NCBI GenBank assembly: GCA_964443825.1
Contig: CAYUEV010000011.1
Span: 1-33,209 of the forward strand
Length of the DNA: 33,209 bases
Direction: 5' to 3'
From: UBA1081 sp964443825
Lineage (GTDB): Bacteria; Bacillota; Clostridia; Oscillospirales; Acutalibacteraceae
The first letter of the stretch is position 1; the number at the start of each line of letters is the position of its first letter. Position numbers and translations under genes: made by a program. A model generated the notes under the pieces. It searched no databases. It had not been told where the DNA came from and saw only the letters and a program-made list of their open reading frames with translations. Positions 1 through 7,835 of the stretch are shown here, one piece after another.

Positions 1-78
1 AATTTGCATTCAGTGAATTTTACTAAAATTAGCGTTCCCGCGACCGTTATTTTTTCGACCGGTTTTTAAGGCGCTTTA

Positions 79-107
79 TTGAAATTATTCCTTTTTGGCG
101 TTATAAT
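79..107 (+). promoter_or_regulatory. Sigma-A-type promoter of the purine operon
   Basis: TTGAAA at 79-84 and TATAAT at 102-107 are separated by 17 bases, a near-consensus housekeeping promoter. The start point predicted a few bases downstream leaves only about 30 nt of leader before purE. There is therefore no room for a purine riboswitch between start point and gene, and I see no PurR-box-like CCGAAC motif in bases 1-145. A direct repeat of CGACCG (41-46 and 56-61) lies just upstream of the -35 element; its meaning is unknown. Confidence 0.75.
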
Positions 108-145
108 ATTTTGCGGAGAAAACTAAAAAAAGGGGAGAGAAAATT

Positions 146-652
146 TTGAAAAAAGTCGCGGTGATAATGGGCAGCGACAGCGATTTGCCCGTCGTGGAAA
201 AAGCTGTCGACACGCTTAAAAATTACGGCGTAACGTATGAAGTTCACGTTTTTTCGGCTCACAGAACGCCTTCGGAAGTTGCGGAGTTTTCCCAAAAAGC
301 CCGGGATAACGGTTTTGGCGTTATAATCGCGGCGGCGGGTATGGCGGCTCATTTAGCCGGAGCTTTGGCCGCTAACACGCTTCTTCCCGTGATAGGAATA
401 CCGATAGCGGGAAAAAGATTAGACGGGCTAGACGCGCTTTTATCGACCGTTATGACGCCTCCCGGCGTACCCGTGGCGACGGTCGCCGTCGACGGGGCCG
501 CTAACGCCGCGTTACTGGCTTTGGAGATTTTAGCGGTGAACGACGACGAGCTCTCATTAAAACTTAAAAACGAGAGAGAAAAGGGAAGAGAAAAAGTCCT
601 AAACAAAAATAAAACCATAGAAAAGTTGTATAACTCAAAAGATCTTACTTAG
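146..652 (+). CDS. purE: 5-(carboxyamino)imidazole ribonucleotide mutase PurE
   Basis: A 168-residue cytoplasmic PurE, catalysing the carboxylation step that gives CAIR in de novo IMP synthesis. The phosphate-binding start MGSDSDLP (residues 8-15), the SAHRTP motif with His39, and AGMAAHL with His69 are visible. The AxxAAHL form is what class I (N5-CAIR mutase) enzymes carry, whereas class II enzymes read differently here. Class I PurE normally works with PurK, yet no purK is in this operon. The start is TTG at 146, chosen because the GGGGAG Shine-Dalgarno at 132-137 is well spaced and the family begins right at KKVAVIMGS. The C-terminal 35 residues are charged and variable. It is the first gene of the operon, 15 nt before purC. 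Confidence 0.95.
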   Translation: MKKVAVIMGSDSDLPVVEKAVDTLKNYGVTYEVHVFSAHRTPSEVAEFSQKARDNGFGVIIAAAGMAAHLAGALAANTLLPVIGIPIAGKRLDGLDALLSTVMTPPGVPVATVAVDGAANAALLALEILAVNDDELSLKLKNEREKGREKVLNKNKTIEKLYNSKDLT

Positions 653-667
653 GGCGGGGTTTTTAAA

Positions 668-1381
668 ATGGAAAAAAGAGAGCAGCTGTACGAAGGCAAG
701 GCTAAAAAAGTCTTCTCGACGGACGACGAAAATTTATGTATAGTATCATATAAAGACGACGCTACGGCTTTTAACGGGCTTAAAAAAGGCACGATTGAAG
801 GTAAAGGCGTCGTCAATAACCGTATGTCAAATTATCTTATGCGTCTTCTTGAAAAAGAAGACGTTCCCACTCACTTTGTCAAAGAACTTTCAGACCGCGA
901 AACTCTTGTTAAAAAAGTACATATAATCCCCTTAGAAGTTATAGTCAGAAATACCGCCGCCGGGTCTTTTTCAAAAAGATTCGGCGTAAAAGAGGGAACG
1001 AAGCTTCTTTGCCCAACGCTTGAGTTTTGCTATAAAGACGACGATTTAGGCGACCCTATGGTGAACGAATACCATATAATCGCCTGCGGTTGGGCGACTA
1101 AAGAAGACCTTGACGCGATAACGAAATACACGTTTAAAATTAACGACTTTTTAAAAGATTTTTTTAAAAAAATTGACGTCGATTTAATTGATTTTAAAAT
1201 AGAATTCGGCAAAACGTCCGACGGCAAAATAATTTTAGCCGATGAAATATCTCCCGACACGTGCCGTTTTTGGGACGTCAACACCCATGAAAAGCTCGAT
1301 AAAGACCGCTTCCGCAGGGATTTAGGCGATGTGGAAGAAGCTTACGACGAGATGATGAAGAGAGTTTTCGGGGAGCAATAA
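668..1381 (+). CDS. purC: SAICAR synthase PurC
   Basis: Phosphoribosylaminoimidazole-succinocarboxamide synthase, 237 residues, the usual bacterial length. It condenses CAIR with aspartate using ATP. Family landmarks are LYEGKAKKVF near residue 8 (nucleotide-binding glycine loop), PLEVIVRNTAAGSF around 93-106, and DEISPDTCRFWD around 192-203. The ATG start follows GGCGGGG by a short spacer. It is separated from purF by 104 nt, the longest gap in this operon. Confidence 0.96.
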   Translation: MEKREQLYEGKAKKVFSTDDENLCIVSYKDDATAFNGLKKGTIEGKGVVNNRMSNYLMRLLEKEDVPTHFVKELSDRETLVKKVHIIPLEVIVRNTAAGSFSKRFGVKEGTKLLCPTLEFCYKDDDLGDPMVNEYHIIACGWATKEDLDAITKYTFKINDFLKDFFKKIDVDLIDFKIEFGKTSDGKIILADEISPDTCRFWDVNTHEKLDKDRFRRDLGDVEEAYDEMMKRVFGEQ

Positions 1382-1485
1382 ATTAAAGCCGGTTTAACTA
1401 AAGTTTTTTATTTGCTTATCATGTATTTTTCCGGCAGGAATCGATCCGGCTAAAATTTTATAAGCGGTTTAAAAGGGTTTATTAA
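1382..1485 (+). other. 104-nt purC-purF spacer with alternative pairings
   Basis: This is the longest gap in an otherwise tightly packed operon. AGCCGG at 1387-1392 can pair with CCGGC at 1431-1435 or with CCGGCT at 1446-1451, and the second partner is followed by the perfect palindrome TAAAATTTTA (1451-1460). The two pairings exclude each other, as in an RNA switch or attenuator, but stems are only 5-6 bp and no poly-T tract follows. No convincing internal promoter was seen. Confidence 0.25.
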
Positions 1486-2910
1486 ATGTCAACTTTACAT
1501 GAAGAATGCGGCGTGTTCGGAATTTTTTCACCCGCCACAAACGACCTCGCTCATTACGTATACTACGGTCTTTACGCTCTTCAGCACAGGGGGCAGGAGA
1601 GCTGCGGGATCGTTGTAAACGATAAAGGTCTTTTTAATTCTTACCGCGACGTGGGTCTTGTAAGCGACGTTTTTACTAATTCCCGCCTTGATTCTTTAGG
1701 GTGGGGAAATATTGCGATAGGTCACGTTCGATACGGCACTACGGGCGCTACCGACAGAATTAACGCGCAGCCGCTCGTTGTAAACCACATTAAAGGTCAT
1801 CTCGCCGTAGCCCATAACGGGAATATAGTCAATTCATATGAGCTTAGAACGGAACTTGAACTCGGAGGTTCTATTTTTCAGACGACGAGCGACACCGAGG
1901 TAATCGCTTACAACATAATAAAAGAGAGAATATCGTCGCCTTCCATAGAAGAGGCGGTTAATCGCGCCATGAACAAAATTAAAGGCGCTTACAGTCTTGT
2001 TATTATGTCGCCCTCCAAGCTTATCGCCGTAAGGGATGAAAACGGCTTTAGACCGCTTTGTTACGGTCGGCTTGAGGACGGAAGTTACGTCGTATCCTCC
2101 GAAACTTGCGCTTTAGACGCGGTGGGAGCCAAGTTCATAAGAGATCTTGAGCCGGGCGAGATACTCGTTTTTGACAAAAACGGCGCTCGCTCGATAAAAG
2201 ACCACGTAGGAAAAGCGAAGAAAGCCCTGTGCGTATTCGAGTACATATATTTTGCCCGTCCCGATTCGATTGTCGATGGTTATTCAGTCCATCATGCAAG
2301 GCTCAGGGCGGGAGAATTTTTAGCTTTAGAACACCCCGCCGACGCGGACGTAGTTTTCGGAGTGCCGGATTCGGGCATAGACGCGGCCATAGGCTTTTCT
2401 CGCAAGTCCGGCATACCATATGAAATAGGCTTTATAAAAAATAAGTACATAGGAAGAACGTTTATCTCTCCCGGGCAAAAATCAAGAGAAGATAAATTGC
2501 GGATAAAACTAAACGCCATAGCCTGCGCCGTAAAAGACAAAAGAGTTGTTCTTGTGGACGACTCAATGGTCAGAGGCGCCACGAGCGCGAGAACCGTTAA
2601 ACTTATAAGGGAAGCGGGGGCTAAAGAAGTTCATATGAGATTTTCTGCCCCTCCGTTTTTAAATCCGTGCTATTACGGCATAGATATAGACTCAAAAGAA
2701 AATTTAATCGCGTGCCATCACTCTATAGACGAAATCGCTAAGATAATAGGCGTGGATTCATTGGGATTTTTAAGTCTTGAGAGCGCGGGTAAGTTAGCCC
2801 CGTCGAACACCCCCGATAACTTCTGCACGGCGTGTTTTAGCGGAAATTACCCGACGCCGGTTCCCAAGGAAGTGCATAAAAATAAATTCGAGCAAAAAAT
2901 TCCCGATTAA
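1486..2910 (+). CDS. purF: Amidophosphoribosyltransferase PurF
   Basis: A 474-residue glutamine PRPP amidotransferase, the committed step of purine synthesis. The N-terminal Ntn-type glutaminase starts at Cys8 (EECGVFGIF), so a seven-residue propeptide is expected to be removed. The PRPP-binding segment VVLVDDSMVRG lies at about 354-364. Cys249, Cys395, Cys447 and Cys450 match the positions of the four ligands of the 4Fe-4S cluster in Bacillus-type PurF. The enzyme is therefore probably oxygen-sensitive and controlled by cluster integrity, fitting an anaerobe. The ATG start follows an AAAGGG motif. purM begins 17 nt later. Confidence 0.97.
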   Translation: MSTLHEECGVFGIFSPATNDLAHYVYYGLYALQHRGQESCGIVVNDKGLFNSYRDVGLVSDVFTNSRLDSLGWGNIAIGHVRYGTTGATDRINAQPLVVNHIKGHLAVAHNGNIVNSYELRTELELGGSIFQTTSDTEVIAYNIIKERISSPSIEEAVNRAMNKIKGAYSLVIMSPSKLIAVRDENGFRPLCYGRLEDGSYVVSSETCALDAVGAKFIRDLEPGEILVFDKNGARSIKDHVGKAKKALCVFEYIYFARPDSIVDGYSVHHARLRAGEFLALEHPADADVVFGVPDSGIDAAIGFSRKSGIPYEIGFIKNKYIGRTFISPGQKSREDKLRIKLNAIACAVKDKRVVLVDDSMVRGATSARTVKLIREAGAKEVHMRFSAPPFLNPCYYGIDIDSKENLIACHHSIDEIAKIIGVDSLGFLSLESAGKLAPSNTPDNFCTACFSGNYPTPVPKEVHKNKFEQKIPD

Positions 2911-2927
2911 ATATCAAGGAGAGTTTT

Positions 2928-3965
2928 ATGGAAGATTTAAGAGAAAGCTATAAAAACGCCGGAGTAGACGTTAAGGCGGGTTACCGCGCTGTGGAACTTA
3001 TGAAAAGTCACGTGCAAAAGACGCTGACAAAAGGCGTTTTATCGGGGATAGGCGGTTTTGGGGCTTTATATGAGCTTAATCTCGAAGAATATAAAAAGCC
3101 GGTCTTAGTAAGCGGAACGGACGGAGTAGGCACTAAACTGAAGCTGGCTTTTTTAATGGATAAACACGACACGGTAGGAATCGACTGCGTCGCGATGTGC
3201 GTAAACGATATAATATGTTCGGGCGCGAAACCGCTGTTTTTTCTCGACTATATAGCGACGGGCAAAAATACTCCTGAAAAAATCGAGTCTATAGTGTCGG
3301 GCGTAGCCGAAGGGTGCTTACAGGCGAACGCCGCTTTAACGGGAGGGGAAACGGCCGAAATGCCGGGATTTTACCCGCCGGACGAGTACGATTTGGCTGG
3401 ATTTTCAGTTGGCGCGGTAGATAAAGATAAAATTATAGACAACTCTCTTATTAAAGAGGGCGACCGCGTTATCGCTCTTCCTTCGTCGGGCGTTCACTCG
3501 AACGGCTTTTCTCTTGTAAGAAAAATATTCGATATAGAAAACGCCGATATAAAATCCCCGTTGAAATCTTTAGGAGGGAAGTCTTTAGGCGAAACTCTTT
3601 TAACTCCCACTAAAATTTATGTAAAACCCGTAATGAGGCTTTTAGAAAGCATAAAAGTAAAAGGCGCGTCCCATATTACGGGCGGCGGATTTTTTGAAAA
3701 TATACCGAGGAGCATACCGAAAGGTTTTGGGGCTAAAATAAATAAAAGCGCCGTGAAAACGCCCCCGATATTTAATCTTATAAAAGAAAAAGGCAATATT
3801 CAGGATAACGAGATGTTCGCGACTTTTAATATGGGAGTCGGGATGACTTTGACGGTCGGGGAAGGCGACTGTGAGGAAGCCCTTAAAATATTAAAAGACT
3901 CAGGTGAGGACGCTTATGTGATAGGCGAAATCGTGAAATCCGAGGAGGGCGTCGTCTTTGAGTAA
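2928..3965 (+). CDS. purM: AIR synthetase PurM
   Basis: Phosphoribosylformylglycinamidine cyclo-ligase, 345 residues, normal length. It closes the imidazole ring of FGAM with ATP to make AIR. The glycine-rich SGTDGVGTKLKLAF motif (about residues 62-75) and the GGETAEMPGFY motif (about 139-149) are typical of the PurM/PurL ATP-binding fold. AGGAGA precedes the ATG at good distance. The 3' end overlaps the TTG start of purN by 8 nt, so the two are probably translationally coupled. Confidence 0.97.
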   Translation: MEDLRESYKNAGVDVKAGYRAVELMKSHVQKTLTKGVLSGIGGFGALYELNLEEYKKPVLVSGTDGVGTKLKLAFLMDKHDTVGIDCVAMCVNDIICSGAKPLFFLDYIATGKNTPEKIESIVSGVAEGCLQANAALTGGETAEMPGFYPPDEYDLAGFSVGAVDKDKIIDNSLIKEGDRVIALPSSGVHSNGFSLVRKIFDIENADIKSPLKSLGGKSLGETLLTPTKIYVKPVMRLLESIKVKGASHITGGGFFENIPRSIPKGFGAKINKSAVKTPPIFNLIKEKGNIQDNEMFATFNMGVGMTLTVGEGDCEEALKILKDSGEDAYVIGEIVKSEEGVVFE

Positions 3966-4593
3966 AAAGAACATAGCGGTTCTTGTTTCAGGCGGTGGGA
4001 CAAACCTCGAAAGTCTTATAAAAAGCCAAAAGACGGGAATGTTCGGCGAGAGTGAAATAACGTCGGTAATATCGTCAAAAAGCGGCGTTTACGCTTTGGA
4101 AAGAGCCGAAAGGAACGGTATAAAAACAAGAGTAATAGAAAGACGGCTTTACGGCGATATAAAAAGTTACTCTAAAGATTTAACGAGCGCTTTAAAAAAA
4201 GAAAACGCGGATTTAGTTGTTTTGGCGGGATTTTTAACAGTTTTCGACGAGCAGGTTTTTAACGCTTTTCCGTATAAAATTATAAATATACATCCGTCTT
4301 TAATACCTTCTTTTTGCGGAATAGGCTATTACGGTCTTCACGTCCACGAGGAAGCGTTAAAAAGAGGGGTAAAAATTTCGGGCGCTACGGTACATTTCGT
4401 CGTACCTGAGTGCGACGCGGGACCTATAATACTTCAAAAAGCCGTGGAAGTAAAAGAAGGCGACACGCCTGGAATCCTTCAAAAACGTATAATGGAAGAA
4501 GCCGAATGGAAAATCCTTCCTTTGGCGGTAAAGCTTTTTTGCGAAGACAGAATAACGATAAAAGACGGTAAAACATATATAAATAAACTGTAA
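3958..4593 (+). CDS. purN: GAR transformylase PurN
   Basis: Phosphoribosylglycinamide formyltransferase, folate-dependent, 211 residues. The N-terminal VLVSGGGTNLESL loop binds the phosphoribosyl group. The catalytic Asn and His lie in NIHPSLIPSF, and the catalytic Asp is in the downstream DAGPI segment, so the family triad is intact. The start is TTG at 3958, inside the end of purM; GAGGAGG at 3942-3948 provides a strong Shine-Dalgarno and no ATG fits the family N-terminus better. No purT alternative is seen. Confidence 0.95.
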   Translation: MSKKNIAVLVSGGGTNLESLIKSQKTGMFGESEITSVISSKSGVYALERAERNGIKTRVIERRLYGDIKSYSKDLTSALKKENADLVVLAGFLTVFDEQVFNAFPYKIINIHPSLIPSFCGIGYYGLHVHEEALKRGVKISGATVHFVVPECDAGPIILQKAVEVKEGDTPGILQKRIMEEAEWKILPLAVKLFCEDRITIKDGKTYINKL

Positions 4594-4607
4594 ACGAGGT
4601 GTTATTT

Positions 4608-5348
4608 ATGAGCGGTTACAAGGCGATTCCCATTTCCGACATACTAAAAAACAACGCGTATCCCGGACGCGGAATAGTTATAGGGAAGTCCCAAAACGGG
4701 GGTTTCGCAGCGTTCGCTTATTTTATAATGGGCAGGAGCGAGAACAGCCGAAACCGCGTGTTCTTTGAGAGCGGCGACACGTTAAAAACCTTGCCTTTTG
4801 ACGAAAAAAAAGTAGAAGACCCTTCTCTTATAATTTATAACGCCGTAAGAACTTTCGGCAAAAACATAATCGTCACAAACGGAGATCAAACCGACACGAT
4901 TTGCAGTTTTTTGGAAGAAAGAAAAACGTTCGAGGACGCTTTAAACGAAAGGGAATTTGAACCCGATAAGCCCAATTTTACGCCGAGAATCAGCGGAATC
5001 CTCAATTTCGACGGAAGCTTTAGATATAAAATAAATATCCTTAAAGCCGCCGACTCCGAAGGCTCCGGGTGTTTGAGGTTTACATACGACTATTTCCCCT
5101 TAAACGGCGTCGGTCATTTTATTCACACATATAAAAGCGACGGAAATCCCCTTCCGTCTTTTGAGGGAGAGCCTGAAAGAGTGATAATACCCGACGATAT
5201 TCGCGAATTTACAGATGAAATATGGGAAAGCTTAAATTATCAAAACAAGATTTCGCTTTACACAAAATATATAAATTTAAAAAACGGAAAATGTGAGTCA
5301 AAGCTTTTAAACAAAAATAAAAGAGGCGTAGAGCATGAAGGAATTTGA
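4608..5348 (+). CDS. purO: Archaeal-type (PurO-family) IMP cyclohydrolase
   Basis: This 246-residue protein resembles the PurO-family IMP cyclohydrolases (Pfam IMP_cyclohyd), first known from archaea and also found in some Clostridia. It should close FAICAR to IMP, the last step of the pathway. Recognised segments are NAYPGRGIVIGKS near the N-terminus, AYFIMGRSENSRNR, TNGDQTDTI in the middle, and FEPDKPNFTPRISG. It sits directly before an AICAR transformylase that lacks the usual N-terminal cyclohydrolase domain, so this gene supplies the missing activity. I chose ATG 4608 (GAGGT at 4596-4600, seven bases upstream) rather than an in-frame GTG at 4599. It overlaps the next gene by 14 nt. The symbol is by family analogy. 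Confidence 0.85.
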   Translation: MSGYKAIPISDILKNNAYPGRGIVIGKSQNGGFAAFAYFIMGRSENSRNRVFFESGDTLKTLPFDEKKVEDPSLIIYNAVRTFGKNIIVTNGDQTDTICSFLEERKTFEDALNEREFEPDKPNFTPRISGILNFDGSFRYKINILKAADSEGSGCLRFTYDYFPLNGVGHFIHTYKSDGNPLPSFEGEPERVIIPDDIREFTDEIWESLNYQNKISLYTKYINLKNGKCESKLLNKNKRGVEHEGI

Positions 5349-6519
5349 ACTTAAATACGGCTGCAACCCCAATCAAAAACCCGCCAGAATATATATGAGC
5401 GACAACTCGGATTTGCCCATTGAAATTCTCTCGGGCAAACCGGGTTATATAAATTTTCTCGACGCTTTTAACAGTTTTCAACTTGTAAAGGAGCTAAAAG
5501 CGGCTACGGGTATGTGCTGCGCCACGTCTTTTAAGCACGTAAGCCCTACTTCCGCCGCGGTTGGCGCTCCTCTTTCAAGGGAACTTAAAAAAGCATGTTT
5601 TGTGGACGATATAGAAGGGCTTGACGATTCGCCGCTCGCCTGCGCCTACGCGAAAGCGAGAGGGACTGACAGAATGTCGTCTTTCGGCGATTGGATCGCG
5701 CTTTCGGATAAGTGCGACGTTACGACCGCGAAACTCATTAAAAGAGAGGTGTCCGACGGCATAATCGCCCCCGGGTACGACGACGAAGCGCTGGAAATTT
5801 TAAAGTCAAAGAGAAAAGGCGCCTACAACATAGTAAAAATAGACGAAAATTACGCGCCGGCTGAAAAAGAAACAAAACAGGTTTACGGCGTAACGTTCGA
5901 GCAGGGCAGAAATAACTTTAAAATCGACGAAAGTCTTTTAAATAATATCGTTACAAAAAATAAAAATATCCCGGAGAAAGCTAAAGTCGACCTTATAATT
6001 TCCCTTATTACGTTAAAGTACACTCAATCGAATTCAGTGTGCTACGCGTTCAACGGTCAGGCGATAGGAGTGGGAGCGGGTCAGCAGTCGAGGATTCACT
6101 GCACGAGATTGGCGGGAAATAAAGCCGACGCGTGGTTTTTAAGACAGCATGAGAAGACGCTTTCCCTCCCATTTAAGGACGACATAGGAAGACCCGACAG
6201 AGATAACTGTATAGACGTATATGTGTCGGACGCGCCCGAGGACGCGACGGCGGACGGAGTATGGCAAAAGTTCTTTAAAAAAAAGCCTCCCGAATTTACA
6301 AAAGAAGAAAAAAGAGCCTATCTTGACGGCATTGCGGGCGTTTCGCTTGGCTCGGACGCGTTTTTCCCGTTTGGCGACAATATAGAAAGAGCTAAAAAAA
6401 GCGGAGTGACTTATATTGCCGAACCCGGCGGCTCGATAAGGGACGATCAGGTTATAGAAAAGTGCGACGAGTTGGGGATCGCCATGTGCTTTACGGGTAT
6501 GAGGCTTTTCCATCATTAA
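5335..6519 (+). CDS. purH: Stand-alone AICAR transformylase (PurH C-terminal part)
   Basis: A 394-residue phosphoribosylaminoimidazolecarboxamide formyltransferase that adds the final carbon from formyl-tetrahydrofolate. Bacterial PurH is usually about 510-530 residues with an N-terminal MGS-like IMP cyclohydrolase domain. Here the protein begins directly at the transformylase part (LKYGCNPNQ). The catalytic Lys67-His68 pair sits in SFKHVSPTSAA, followed by GDWIALSDKCD and SNSVCYAFNGQAIGVGAGQQSRIH. The missing domain is replaced by the PurO-type gene just upstream, which it overlaps. AAGAGG at 5321-5326 serves the ATG at 5335. Confidence 0.93.
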   Translation: MKEFELKYGCNPNQKPARIYMSDNSDLPIEILSGKPGYINFLDAFNSFQLVKELKAATGMCCATSFKHVSPTSAAVGAPLSRELKKACFVDDIEGLDDSPLACAYAKARGTDRMSSFGDWIALSDKCDVTTAKLIKREVSDGIIAPGYDDEALEILKSKRKGAYNIVKIDENYAPAEKETKQVYGVTFEQGRNNFKIDESLLNNIVTKNKNIPEKAKVDLIISLITLKYTQSNSVCYAFNGQAIGVGAGQQSRIHCTRLAGNKADAWFLRQHEKTLSLPFKDDIGRPDRDNCIDVYVSDAPEDATADGVWQKFFKKKPPEFTKEEKRAYLDGIAGVSLGSDAFFPFGDNIERAKKSGVTYIAEPGGSIRDDQVIEKCDELGIAMCFTGMRLFHH

Positions 6520-6538
6520 TTTTAAAGGACGTTAAATT

Positions 6539-7804
6539 ATGAAAGTCATGGTAATAGGCGGCGGAGGAAGGGAACACGCCGTTATAAAAAAGCTTTTGGA
6601 AAGTAAAACCATAGATGAAATTTACGCTCTTCCCGGAAACGGCGGCATAGCGAAAGACGCTCTGTGCGTACCGATTGCCGCGACCGACGTCGACGGCGCG
6701 TTAAAATTCGCCAAAGAAAATAATATCGATTTTGCGGTAGTAACGCCTGACGACCCTCTTGTTTTAGGCATGGTCGACGCGTTGGAAAATATAGGCGTTA
6801 AGTGTTTCGGACCTAAAAAAGACGCCGCCGTTATAGAGGGCAGCAAAGTTTTCTCTAAAAACTTTATGAAAAAATACAAAATTCCTACCGCAAAGTGCGA
6901 GATTTTTTCAAATTCCTCAGACGCTCTCGAATATTTAAATAACGCCTCGTTCCCAATAGTAATTAAAGCCGACGGTTTAGCGCTCGGCAAAGGCGTTATA
7001 ATAGCTAAAACATTAGAAGACGCCAAAGAAGCCGTAAATTCGATTATGGTCGATAAAATCTTCGGTCAAAGCGGCGAAAACATAGTTATAGAAGAATATT
7101 TAGAAGGATATGAGGTATCCGTTTTGTCGTTTACCGACGGCAAAACTATAGTTCCCATGGTATCGTCTATGGATCATAAAAGGGCGCTTGACGGCGACCT
7201 TGGGCTTAATACGGGCGGCATGGGAACTATAGCCCCCAACCCCTACTATACGGATAATATCGCCAAAGAGTGCGCGGAAAAAATCTTTCTCCCGACGATA
7301 AACGGCTTAAAACAGGAGGGAAGAACCTTTAAAGGGTGTCTGTATTTCGGTCTTATGATTACTAAAGACGGACCTAAGGTAATAGAATATAATTGCAGAT
7401 TCGGAGACCCCGAGGCGCAAGTTGTTTTGCCTCTTCTTAAAACGGATCTCTTTACAATTATGAACGCGGTGGCGGATGAAAAATTAGACGAAATAAATAT
7501 AGAGTTTTCAGATCTCAACGCGTGCTGCGTAATTATGGCGTCCAGGGGCTACCCGGTAAAATACGAAAAAGGTTTCGAAATTACAATAGATCCCGGTATC
7601 GACGCTGAAGTCTTTATCGCGGGGGCTAAAAAGAGCGACGGGAAAATTTTAACGGACGGCGGCAGAGTTTTGGGCGTTACGGCTTTAGGCGCTACTTTAG
7701 AGGACGCTGTTAAAAAATCATATGACGAAATAAAAAAAATAAACTTTAAAAACGCTTTTTACAGAAAAGACATAGGCAAAAAAGCGCTTGAAGCGTTAAA
7801 ATAA
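6539..7804 (+). CDS. purD: GAR synthetase PurD
   Basis: Phosphoribosylamine-glycine ligase, 421 residues, an ATP-grasp enzyme joining phosphoribosylamine and glycine. The N-terminal VIGGGGREHAV loop, the ATP-grasp core (PIVIKADGLALGKGV near residue 140, GGMGTIAPNPYY near 226) and the metal-binding RFGDPEAQVVLPLL segment near 285 are present. AAAGGA precedes the ATG. The protein is intact and of normal length. Confidence 0.97.
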   Translation: MKVMVIGGGGREHAVIKKLLESKTIDEIYALPGNGGIAKDALCVPIAATDVDGALKFAKENNIDFAVVTPDDPLVLGMVDALENIGVKCFGPKKDAAVIEGSKVFSKNFMKKYKIPTAKCEIFSNSSDALEYLNNASFPIVIKADGLALGKGVIIAKTLEDAKEAVNSIMVDKIFGQSGENIVIEEYLEGYEVSVLSFTDGKTIVPMVSSMDHKRALDGDLGLNTGGMGTIAPNPYYTDNIAKECAEKIFLPTINGLKQEGRTFKGCLYFGLMITKDGPKVIEYNCRFGDPEAQVVLPLLKTDLFTIMNAVADEKLDEINIEFSDLNACCVIMASRGYPVKYEKGFEITIDPGIDAEVFIAGAKKSDGKILTDGGRVLGVTALGATLEDAVKKSYDEIKKINFKNAFYRKDIGKKALEALK

Positions 7805-7822
7805 AAACGGCGAATCCGTTTT
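7804..7822 (+). other. Small hairpin between purD and purL
   Basis: AAACGG (7805-7810) and CCGTTT (7816-7821) form a perfect six-base stem with a five-base loop, extendable by one A-T pair. It lies immediately after the purD stop and before the purL ribosome site (GGTGA near 7825). The T-run is only four bases, so full termination is unlikely. It could protect or process the message at the longest gene of the operon. Confidence 0.35.
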
Positions 7823-7835
7823 GCGGTGATAAGGT

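Noticed and set aside
1..145. Purine riboswitch or PurR box before purE
   Set aside because: The promoter at 79-107 leaves a leader of about 30 nt, too short for a riboswitch, and no PurR-box-like motif is seen.
101..352. Minus-strand open frame opposite purE
   Set aside because: It lies wholly against the promoter and coding sequence of a clear purE gene and has no family resemblance or ribosome site.
6139..6516. 125-codon minus-strand open frame opposite purH
   Set aside because: Composition (many Phe, Arg, Lys) is that of a shadow frame; the plus strand is a conserved enzyme.
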